A DNA stretch of 64,000 nucleotides from Parus major (lineage: Eukaryota; Chordata; Aves; Passeriformes; Paridae). The position numbers were made by a program, and so were the translations under genes. Of this stretch, positions 1 through 10,800 are shown one piece after another. The notes beneath the pieces were generated by a model, which was not told where the DNA came from, ran no database searches, and was given only the letters and a program-made list of their open reading frames with translations. The stretch's first letter is position 1, and every line of letters starts with the position of its first letter. The stretch is taken from positions 20,201,386 to 20,265,385 of the forward strand of contig NC_031773.1 in assembly GCF_001522545.3 (NCBI RefSeq). The letters run 5' to 3'.

Positions 1-1188
1 GCCACAAAAGGGCTGAAGGACTGGGGTTTGAATGTATTAAATGTAAAGCCACAAAAGGAGGAAACCTGCTTTAGGACACTTCCAGCCTCTCTTTAATGTC
101 AGGCACCAGAACTGGTTATGTATCTAAATATTCTTAAGTGCTGTGGCATCCTGCAAACACAAAAAAAGAATTGGCTCATGAGAACTATCTTTCTTTGCAG
201 TGAATGGACCTTGGGATTTGAAAACCTGACCAGAACTGGGCAGCTTCACCCTCGTTTTTATCCAAAACCACTGAATTTGATTGCTCATGTCATGCTACTT
301 TAAATGTTTAATCTGTGATATTTTAAACTTCACAAGAGGAGCTGAAAATTAAGCAAAATTTGTGATAAAATTCATCACAAGTGGTTGATGTGACTGGAAG
401 AAATTTGGTTTCTAAAGCATCAAAAAGAGAAAACTGTCCATGTAATTATTTGTATCAGATTATGTCAACAGTTTCAGATCAGAATATGTTGACTACATAC
501 TTTAAAGTAAAATATGTTTTTGTGAAGGGGTATTAATACTGTAATAAAGTCCTGTGTAGCTGTAAAAGTAGTCATAGGTGCATATTAATTCCATTGCACC
601 TGTGTAACTGCACTCTGAGTTTTCATCTGGTGATCCGTGTGGCTGTAAGGAGTTAACAGGAAAATGTACATTTATGCATAGCATGAAACTGGTGATGCAG
701 ATGTAAGAAGACAATGTTACCCTTTGTTACAGAAACTGCCATCTCATTACTTTATTCCCACATATTTCTGGTGACATATCAGTAATTGGATGCATAAGCT
801 GTCAGACACCAGTGTTCCCAAGCTCCTTTTCAACTTGGCACTTCATAGAATGTCAAGGATTTTTTCTCTATTTTAATAAAATATGGTTTTATATACAACA
901 CCATTTCACTCCATTCAGTGTCATGCTAATATTAGTTACTGAATCTGAATTGAAAGTGAGTAAAGCTGCCTTCCTATTTTGAAGGCATAATGAGCTCAGC
1001 TCCTGTTCTTTTTAGTGCCAAATAACAACATTCAGAAGTTGATAATTTGGGAAATATTAGAAAACTAGTCTTGAAAACAACAAAATTGCAAACCCTCCCT
1101 GAAAGCACTAAAATCTTATAGCATTTTCCTTCTAAATATGGAAACATCTAAAACAAATAAGTTCTAAAAATGTTATATTCTCTTGCAG

Positions 1189-1231
1189 TGCCACTGCGTA
1201 TAAGAAAAACAATGCTTTTGTTATCAATAAG
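1189..1231 (+). other. Possible 43-nt microexon between strong splice sites
   Basis: A good acceptor (TATTCTCTTGCAG, ending at 1188) is followed after 43 nt by a near-perfect donor (AAG/GTAAGA, GT at 1232-1233). One frame stays open across the interval: one leading base, then 14 codons reading ATAYKKNNAFVINK, ending exactly at the donor. I do not recognise this peptide. Such pairs also arise by chance in 64 kb, and nothing nearby looks like a partner exon. It could belong to a lncRNA, be a real small exon of a gene spanning this region, or be nothing. Confidence 0.15.
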
Positions 1232-3119
1232 GTAAGAATGAAGTCTTTTGAAAGAAAAGCTGATTGTGTTTTCAAACCATGGAGTTCCTTCACAGTGGAT
1301 TTCTCTCAGGAGACAGGTATTTACAACTGATGTAACGTGACCTCAACTTTTTGCTCTTTCATTTCTCTTGAAGTTCGTTCTGCAGCAAGAATAATCAAGA
1401 GTGAAAAGTGATGGTCTCAGGAAGAGATTCTCATCTCAGTGTAACACACTATAGATGTTTTTTAAGCACCTTAGAAATTGTCATTTTCATAAACATTGGG
1501 ACACTGACAAATTTGGAGAACTATCTGCAAGCTCTGATTCACCGACCACTCAAAAATTCTTTGGAAAAAATCCTGCCACACACTGTCCCAGGTAGAGAAT
1601 GGAAGCCATAATTCACCAAAGGTCACAGAATGTCATTAAATCATTTTTGTGTTTGGACCAATCCTTGTGCTTTTCTGACTTGTAACCTCCAAAAGTGTAG
1701 CTATATTCTACATTCACTTGTTCAGTTTACTCAGATATTTACTACAATTTCATTTATAAGTAGGAACAGACTAGCAGTTTTGTTGAAAATTTTGAGAAAA
1801 TTGACATAAAGGAAACAAGACAGCTTCCTTTCCTGGTCTCAGATACTCTTGGGATGTTTCAGCTTTAAAGAGAAACTATAATCATGTTCATGGAAATTTT
1901 ATCCATTGGACTAATATTTTTTCATGAACTGAGATGCTAGTTTCATTATTTTTGGTTTGGGAAAATGCTGGAGTGGGGGAAAAGGAAGTTTGCAGCCCCC
2001 TCCATAAATTCTCACCAGTGGATGAATGTTATCTGCCTCAAGGACACTTCAGAACAATTTATCTTCCAACATGAGTTTCAAATGAGTAGTTTCTTTTTCA
2101 TTTGTTTAAGAAGCATGAATGAAATATCCAAGAACTTTAGATTTATTTCATTAGTTTTGAGCTTTGGTGAAGGACATCACCCAAAGCAACTTCACATAGC
2201 TGAGAGGGTGGATGAGAACAATCAGTTACACAGAAATTCCTCCTGAAAAAACAAAACACTGTCTAACTTTTACTTTGAGGAAGAAGGAAGCTTGAAGCTC
2301 TGCTCCAGCAGTTGCAGTACTGACTCTGCAGCAGTTCCCCAAAACAACAGTGAATTAACTATGGACATCAATCAGCTCCTGAGTATGAATTGCTTTCTTT
2401 AGCTGCACAATTTGTAATTCAGGAGTAGCAGGTACTTGCAGCTTTTTCAATCCTCACCAAAAGGGAGTATCTTGAGAGCAAGAATATTGGCGTGTTCCCA
2501 TAGCTATGCATAAGACAGCCTTCTTCTTCCTCTGCCAGCAGCCCACTGGGTGCCTATCAGCCTTTCTCACTACAAAAACAGTATTTCACACCAAAGAAAT
2601 ACTCTTGTTCTTTTTCCTAGGCAATATCAACTTTAGTAGGACTAAAAACAGACATAGAGGTGAATAGTCTTGGACTGTATTAGCAATGTCGTTTGTCATT
2701 ATTCTGATGGAATAGTTATTTACTTATTGCTGAGGCTTTGACTACAGCTCAGGAAATTGTATACCAAAAATGCTCTTTTGGGGCCAATAATTCATCCCAA
2801 TACCCAGCTTCAGCTACAAGAAAACACCAAGGTCTCAACTGTAGCATTATCCTCATTTGTCACAGCTGAATGTAATGACTATACCAGTGCTTGTAACTGT
2901 AGTGAATCTAACAAATTAATTTCACACCATCACTGCTCTTCCACACAACTGTTTTCACCTTTCTGTCACAAAACATCTTCCAGCTGTTCAAAAATCATCT
3001 ACTTCTCTTTTGGTAATGCCCTCCCCCTGCCAGCCTCAGCATTCCAGCTTGACAGCTCTATTTTTATAACAGGGTTCAGTTTTAACCATAACTCTGAATC
3101 TTTATGTATTATTTACTAA

Positions 3120-3151
3120 CCACACACCACTCACACACACACATATACACA
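3120..3151. repeat. Imperfect CA-rich simple repeat
   Basis: A roughly 32-bp tract of CA dinucleotides, interrupted by CCACT and by ATATA. It is a decayed microsatellite. Confidence 0.8.
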
Positions 3152-5701
3152 AAAGGAAAGGATTCTGTTCTGTGCTAGAAAATTTGTCACTTTCAATGTT
3201 GATCGACCAAATTACCTCTCACCATTTCTCATGTGAGCAGACTATGGGAGAATTTTTCTTTTGTTAAATCTCAAGATTAGAATGTTCATTAAATCATGCA
3301 GGAAACTCCCATTCAAATGCTGAAATACTGGAATTGTTGAATGGAGCCTGTGGGTTTGGCCAACGCTCCTTTTATGTGTTTGCTTATGCCTAACCATTAA
3401 AGTCACATATAAAAGAAATCACATATCAAAGAAATCAGACAGGGAAGCAGAAAAGCTAGATGATTAGGGGACTTCCTCCTACACCCCTTCAGACTCTTAT
3501 CCTTTCCCTTCTCTGGCCCTCTGGATCCAGTTTAATTTTAGATATATTTTTTAGAAGAGCTATGAAATCCTCTGTATTTGATTCCAACAGTGACTCATGC
3601 AGAGGTAATCTATGGGGTAGAAGTGCAGCCCTGTAACTGGTTCTTGTCATCTGATAAATGCAGGGACAATGGGAAGGGTAGGAGGATAATTTCCCTCCCT
3701 CCTCTTGCTTCATTGTAGTACCCCTCACAACAAAGGGGTCCTGTCCTTTTCTCCCCTTTTTGCTCTTGGTTGCTATGAGCTATCCAAAAGGAATATGCAG
3801 AGTACTTTTAGTCCTCCTTTAGGTTACATTATTAGGGGAAGCTTGGCTTTGTATGATGAAAGTAGCATAAAGCAACTTCACACAAAAGTGACCCGGAATA
3901 GTGTTGGAGCGGATGATGTTTTAGTGTGATTTCCTGTAGAAAATTGGCCCATGAACTACAGAAAAGTTTTGTAAGGAATGCTATCAAAACTCTGTGTCAC
4001 TGCAGATAGACTGAAAGACAGAATGGAGAAGGAAAGTAAATGAAACACTGGACTACATGACTCTATACAGCACCTGAAGTGTTTGCAAGCTGATTGCATT
4101 CTCATTATCAGTGGGCAGTTACCTGCTACCTTCCAGCTAATCCATGCCTCAGCTGTAGGTTGTCATCCCAGCCTCTTCATGGTGCTGTCCCCGTCCATAT
4201 TCCTGACCTAGACTGACCTTGCCTCAGCCATTGTCATCACATTGAAAAGAATGAAAAGAATCAACCAAGGTGTTGCAAAGGAATGTCAGTGGTTTGCTTT
4301 TTCCCTTATTCCTTCAAGATGTTGCAGTATACAAGGTCCTGTTCAGAGGACCTTGCATGAAAATACTCTTGACACAGAGTTCACATTCTGGGGAAAGAAC
4401 ATCTCTTTTTAAAAATTCTCTCCTGTTGATAACACAGACACTTTGACAAGGAACTAAATTCAGTCTTGTAATGTGCATTATATTGCTCCCATCAGCATCA
4501 CTACAGTATATGAAAAGGAAGATACATTTTTCTTAGATTCACTGGGAAAGAAATAAGAAAAAAGTTATCATTCTGAAGCTTTTTATTACAATAAAAGAAA
4601 TAAAATGTCTGTTGAAAAGATGTTCAGGCATGTACCTGAGGACAGAAATTGCCCTGCTGAGTTTTAATCTTTTGGGGTGACTCACACCTAGCCAAGTAAT
4701 GCCTTCCAGTGCAAAACACAATTAGTTAAAGGAATTTATGACAGCTGAATATGCATCCAGGCCAGGAAACAACAACCTCGATTGTTTAATCCGTTTCTTA
4801 AGAGTAATTTAAAATAAAATTGTTTGCTACAGTGTTTATTACTCTGATTATTCTGGACTATGCTTTTCTTCTCCACTATTTCCAAGATCCCTAGTGTTTT
4901 CCCTCTGTCTTTTGGCATTTTATTTTAACACTGTTATTTCAAAATAAACATCTCCAACCTTCCACTTCATCAGTTTCAATTATCCAAAGTATTTCAGGGC
5001 TAGCTTGTTCGCCTGAGGCATTATGAATTATTTGGGAATACCACCAGTTTTTATATAAGCTGAAAACAAATACAGTGACAGATAATTAGCGATTTAGCAT
5101 GGATTCCTTTTTTATTCTTCAACACTCCCATGTTCCTGGCCTACTTCCTCCAAGCTGGAAGTGCTAAAAATGGATGATATGTCTATTACTGCATTTAAAC
5201 CAGAAAAACGTATGCACCAGGGATTAAACATATGGCCTCTCTGAGTGAAGCAGTAGTTACAAAGTGACTGCTTATAAAGGGGTTATATCTAGAGTTTTTT
5301 CACCACCATTCAGAACCAGAAAAGAACAAGCAAAACAATGTGGAAAGAAGAGGTGTGTGAGATGGGAGGCATCACTGAAGGCAGCACAGTACTCTTGTAA
5401 AAGTCCCTCAATGCACCAGTGAAGCCAGGGTGGCCATAATTCTAAATTTTGTGGAAAAACATCCAAAGACTCATTTTGGTAGTGTGTGAAAACAGAATCA
5501 CTTAGGTTAGTCTTCGTCTCAGTTTTATTCCAAATTCCCTAACCCTGGCACATTTTACTCCTCCATTTAAGCAGTAGGGAGGGAACCTTGCAAATGTCTG
5601 CTACTGGAATTTTCTATCAGTTTTTTTTTTTAACATTCACACCATTTTGTGACAAAGACTTTTCTCAACAGAGCTGAGACTATTCCAAGAAAGGAAGGTT
5701 T

Positions 5702-5722
5702 TATATATATATACACATATAT
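5702..5722. repeat. TA-rich simple repeat
   Basis: Alternating TA with a central CACA interruption, about 21 bp. It is a short microsatellite with no other feature attached. Confidence 0.8.
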
Positions 5723-6080
5723 CTGAAAAATAATTTACTCTTCTTTCTATAAAATATCTTGTCTGTGACTCCTGCTTTCTCTTTGATGTAAAAGGGTTTC
5801 ATATTCTCTCCATCAAGAAACCTCCCTCTGTCATCTCCATTCACATCCTTTGATCTCATCCTTCCACCCAACCCACATTCTCCTCACACCCATAACCTGC
5901 CACACATCCTCTGATATTTTGTCTCTTGCTTACCTTTTGCTGCTGCACTTCTCAAGACTAGCAAGCCTTTTCCCCCATGTGTGGTTTTGCAGCAATATAA
6001 ACTATTGACACCTCACTGTGCACTTGGTTGTATTCCTTTATCTGTGATTTTTTCAGTTTGATTAAGTACACAAGTGAGTT

Positions 6081-6117
6081 TTCAGTGAGTCACTGAAATT
6101 CACAGCTGTGAATTTCA
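6081..6117. promoter_or_regulatory. Overlapping palindromes with AP-1 and E-box cores
   Basis: Positions 6094-6117 form a perfect 24-bp palindrome centred on CACAGCTGTG, which contains the E-box CAGCTG. It overlaps a second inverted repeat at 6081-6097, which has 8-bp arms around one G and contains TGAGTCA, the AP-1 consensus, at 6086-6092. The two dyads share TGAA. The symmetry is directly visible. Binding by bHLH or bZIP factors is inference from the motifs, and the palindrome could instead be a chance hairpin or a short repeat remnant. Confidence 0.4.
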
Positions 6118-7267
6118 CACTATACATTTAATGCAACTATGCTAATATTTACTGATCTTCTTTTCTGATTTAGCATGAGTTTTAATTTATTTTAAGTGTC
6201 TCCTCCATGCAGGATGCTCTTCATCCATTCATTACATCAATTATACATGGCCAGCCAATGGTTTAAACCTAGATGGGTGAGCAGTTTACGGTTTTTAAGA
6301 TGATTTAAATGATAGCATAATGCGTTGTGACTTGTGCAATGCTGATTTCCTCTTCAAAAGCAAGAGAACAGAGAGCATCAATACATTCACAGCTACAAGT
6401 GAAAAACCACGCTCAGATTGTCAGATAAAGCATAGACTAAGGCTCAGGTAAGGGATTTCAAAAGTTCTTTTTTTCCTGAAAAATCTTCTGGAAAGGAATT
6501 TAAAGGAACTCAAAGTTATGTTGTGTGCACTTCTTAAATGGATTAAATGGATTACTTGAGGTCAACAGTTTTTTGAAGTGTTAAATATTAAAACATTTAA
6601 AAGTTTCAATTCACTGAAAGAGTTATGTAGGGCTCTGCTTCATGTTTCAGCACAGTAAAACATCTATTGTTGCATGATGGCAATACTTTCTGATGGGAAT
6701 AAAAGCTTAGAAGGTCACTAATGTTCAACCTTTTTTAAATTTGCTTAAAAGTTGGAAGAAGCAAGATATTGAAGAGCTGCTTTTTATGAGTTGTTGCATT
6801 AGCATCACCCAGAACTACCTTACAAAGGTTAGGAAATTCAGCCTAAAATCAAGACTCATACTTGAATGGTTTTCTGACCAAACTCTGGTACTGTAGTAAT
6901 AATCAATGGTTCTTTTGAAGACTCAGAGCATTCCCCAAAAAGCAAAATGGGAGACACCACAGAAAACAGGGCCCCAAGAGATAATAAAGGAAGATGATCA
7001 CAGATAAATGCTGACAGTTTATTCCTCCTCTTGCTATTCAGCTATTCTTCAAGGAGGAATAGTTTAGCTAAAAAGTCTTCCTTTGTAAAAAACAAAACAT
7101 TAAACAATCTGGAAACCCAACGTTATGGAAGAAAAACCCCAAACGAACCAAAAAACATGTTATCTGAATGCTTATTTGAATAGAAATCTCTTCAAATAAA
7201 TATGAGTGAGGCAAATTCTGAGCCTCATGTTAATCAATTAAATTCCCTTGAAACCAATGTCAATTTT

Positions 7268-7831
7268 TGTGGTTTAACCCCAGCCAGCAAGCAAACCCCA
7301 CACAGCTGTTCGCTCAGTCCACTGCCAGCAGAATGGGGTAGAGAACCAGATGAGTAAGAGTGAGAAAACTTTTGGGTTGAGATAAAGAAACTTTAACAGG
7401 TAAAGCAAAAGCCATGCACACAAGCAAAGAAAAACCCATGGATAGAAAGGTTTTCAGCCATCCCCAGGAAAGCAAGGCTCCATCATGCATGAAAGTGTCT
7501 AGGGAAGATAAACACCACCACCTCTAGTGTATTCCCCTCCTTTCTTATTTTCCCAGATTCATATGTTAAGCATGATACCACATGGTTTGGAGTATCCCTG
7601 GGGTCAGTTGTTGTCAGCTGTCCTGGCTGTGTCACATCCCAACTCCTTGTACACCCCCAGCCTCACTGCTGACGGGATGGAGGGTGAGGAAAAGAGGCCT
7701 TGACTCTGTGTAAGCACTGCTCAGCACTAAGGAAAGCACCCTTGCGTTATCATCTCTATTTTCAACACAAATCCAAACCACAGCCCCATCCTAGCTACTA
7801 TGAAGAAAATAAACCAGTCAAAACCAGCACT
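7268..7831 (-). mobile_element. Solo LTR of an avian ERVL-like endogenous retrovirus (copy 1)
   Basis: On the plus strand the segment starts TGTGGTTTAACCCCAGCC and ends near AAAACCAGCA. These are the reverse complements of the 3' and 5' ends of a very common avian ERVL-like LTR, so the LTR reads on the minus strand. Shared internal landmarks include TTGAGATAAAG near 7377, the CCACATGGT box near 7580, CAGCTGTCCTGGCTGTG near 7616 and CAAATCCAAACCACAGCCCC near 7770. At about 564 bp it is near full length. I see no primer-binding site, gag, pol or env beside it, so it is a solo LTR left by recombination between LTRs. The region where the poly-A signal should lie reads GTTAAA, so it is degenerate. 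No clear target-site duplication remains, which together with divergence from the consensus suggests an old insertion. The exact subfamily name is not certain. Confidence 0.85.
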
Positions 7832-10800
7832 TAGTTTAAATAAGCTGAAATTCCCAAGAAATTTCTTCCCTTTCCCATTTCCAGAGAAAGCATGCTACTT
7901 GAAAAATGTTGTGTTTTCCCTTCCCCCCACTACACACAACCCTCCCCTTCTCATTTTCTTAGAATTCCAAAAACTGGAAAGAAAATGTGTCCTAAATGTT
8001 CTCTCCAAAATCTCCTTAGCTTCCCATCTTTATGAAAGGGAAAGTTTCACCTGCTCCTTCAGAAGCTAACTTGGTGATTTACTCTGGAAACCTGTAAGTA
8101 CTGAGGAGAGAGGTGTGCATAACAAATGATATGCAAGGACTTAGATGCTTGGTTCCTTACTAGGTCAGTCCTCTGCATTCACATTTTCTGTGCTTCCTGG
8201 AGTTGTTTGGTTTTTTATCTTCTTTAAACCACATTATAAAATTATTGCTGCTGTGCAATATTTTTGTGTACAACATGGCATCCACCACAATGCCTTACTA
8301 GAAAGGAAGCAAGGTTGCCAGGTAAAGATGTTTTTTATCTTTTTCTTTGTAACTCCTGTGCTTTACAAACAAATTCACAAGGAGAGAGCCAAGAATATAG
8401 GGGTTTGTTTTTTTTTTTAAATACATTATGAAGAACTTTCTTCTCTTAAGTTGTCATTTTCTCTACCATGTTCAGACTTCTCATAGACTTTCCAAATACA
8501 TTGTGTGCAAGAAATGTTTAACTGACATTGTGTGTAAGAAATCTTACCTCTCTCATGGATTTAGTAATGGCCCTGCAACATGATGTTACCAAGAGCTTTT
8601 ATAAAGATTCCTCCTTCAGCTTTTAGGTAGAGATAACTGCTTCATCCTTTCCTTATCAATTTTTCAACAGAAGTGGTACTCAGTTTTTATTTAAATGTTC
8701 ACACTGTCACCCGTGTCGCTCCTTTACCAGAACAGTGCCCTACAGCACCAGGCTTTTAAACTGCACACAAGTCAGTGAGGGACAGACAAGAGAAAGAGAG
8801 GATGAGGAGCTGAATTCCTCAGCTCATATGAGACCTCTGACACTTCACAGGAGATAATGAAAAACTTTTGGGGTTGAAAAAATAGCTTAAGAGCAATGAA
8901 GGCATAGATCTGTGGCTTAATCACTAACTCCCCCTTAAAACCCATTGATTCCCAGAATCCCTCTTTTCCTGAATGCATTATGCATTTTTTATTAGACATT
9001 CATCAGATGAAATGTCAACCAATCAAAGGATGGACTGCAGTCACCTCAGCCATGGACAGCCTTGCTCTTCAGGTTTTGTTCTCCCAGTTACACCACTTTT
9101 ATGTTCCCTCACTTTGACCCTCTGACTCTTTTACATTTTCTGATGCCCTGTTTTAATTTGCATTGATAGGGGCACAAGCCAGCTCTGCCTCCACACCTGT
9201 GATTGCAGCACTCAGCTGTGAGCGCCAGCTGAAACATACCCTAAGTCAACCATCCTAAAGAAATGCTAAAGAGAGAACCTGAATTTGTCTGAGTTTTGCA
9301 CTGAGTTAGACCTATCAGCATTTTTTCCCTCTTGAGCTTGACATGTGGGTGACTTGTTCATACAACCTTACTGGGCTAAATGGGAGCTAGGCACTGAGAG
9401 GCTCTGTTTTCTCCAACAGAGAACTGTTCTTGGCAATAACAGCAACCTGGCAGTACCTTGCATTAACAATAGCCTAACTGTAACCCAGGCAACCTGAGAA
9501 CTCTTGTAGCCCACTAATTAGTAAATAATAAGCAGCTCTAGCCCTTTAAAGAATCCCAGAATGGTTAATCGTGGCTTGAATAAATAAAAGACTTCATATA
9601 TTGGGTGCTAAACTTCAGGTTTTAGTGAATGTGGGACTGAGGGCTTCTCTATTAGGAGATTCATCTACAATGAGACAGGATGGGAATAGATGCTGTTCTG
9701 TCTTGCCCACACTAAAATGCCCTGCAAATTCTCTCTCTGAGCTCTGCATCCCAGATTGGTTCTGCCCATCACTCGATGCCTGGTGGTGCTGCCTACAGCA
9801 GGAGTCTTATTTAAGCGTAGCCCCTCCAGACTCAGCAGAGATAGACATGACCAGGTGGACCGGGGGATGCTCCCAAATGAACCAATTTAGAGGTACAGTC
9901 TAATTAATCCATAGCCATTTCTGCTTTTGGCTCATTTCCCAGTATTCAGAAGAAATAAGTTACATGTAACTTGTGCGGAAGCTTGTTGAGTATGGACTAA
10001 TACTTGGTCTTGTGAACTTCTCTTAATTAAATGTAAATCAATAAATTCTTAAACAAATTATACTTTGATTTATGTAGGACTTGCCCCTCTCAGGTCTGCT
10101 CCCCTCCAGAATATACCTGAAAGTTTTGACTAGTTAGGCTACAGTGAGTCAGTTGAGGTTTTCCTCAGCTGCTTAAAATGTTTTTGTTTTTTTCAAAATA
10201 CATTATAGAAATATTCCTAATGACCATTACTAAGAAGAGTCTTTATGCTTTCCAGTGTTTCAGCATTTTTAAAGATACTGAGGGAAAATACCCCTCTAAA
10301 TCAAGAAAGATCTGATTTTCAGTTCTGTTTTTTTTTTTGTTTGGGTTGGGTTAGTTTTTTTGGGTTTTTTTGTTATTGGGATTTTGATTTTTATTTTTTG
10401 TAACTGCCATGTTGTAATGCAATTGCTTCAGACCTGGGACAACAGAGCTGTTTCTCTGAGATGTTGGTAAACTGATGATGTCAAGTGAATATTAATTGGG
10501 CACTGAAGCATAACTCTTTAATTGCCTCATGGAGTCTGTGGAAATCCTGTAATTGGTTATAAACTGCAGAGAAGGGAGTGGCATCTGCATCCTCTCTTGT
10601 TATATTCTTGTTATTCTCATGTTCCTTCCCTTTGCCACTTCCATGACTGCCAAAGTTACTCATTGAAGCTGAGCAGAAGATATATGGTCAGTAAGTAGCA
10701 GATGAAATTTGGGTTTCCTTCACTGCAACCACTGTGTGTGTGTTGGATTTTTCTGTCTGCTTCTTATTGCCTTGCTAATGAGGCAGTGGCCAAGCAGGAC

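Larger units (their letters stand above)
1..7267. other. Unique AT-rich intergenic or intronic DNA, no gene seen
   Basis: I see no coding gene, RNA gene or recognisable transposon in this stretch. Open frames are short (120 codons at most, at 2757-3119) and match no family I know. The stretch holds a CA-rich tract, a TA tract, a strong splice-site pair around 1189-1231 and a notable palindrome at 6081-6117, each listed separately. A small imperfect 16-bp tandem duplication lies near 3402-3435. Confidence 0.75.

Noticed and set aside
6393..6448. Exon-like interval ending at CAG/GTAAGG
   Set aside because: The acceptor lacks a good pyrimidine tract and the peptide is unrecognised; treated as chance.
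8063..8093. 31-nt interval between a good acceptor (CTCCTTCAG) and donor (CCT/GTAAGTA)
   Set aside because: Too short and isolated; strong splice-site pairs like this are expected by chance, and nothing supports coding.
9549..9568. CR1 3' tip (GAATCCCAGAATGGTTAAT)
   Set aside because: Only about 15 bp match and no further CR1 sequence follows.
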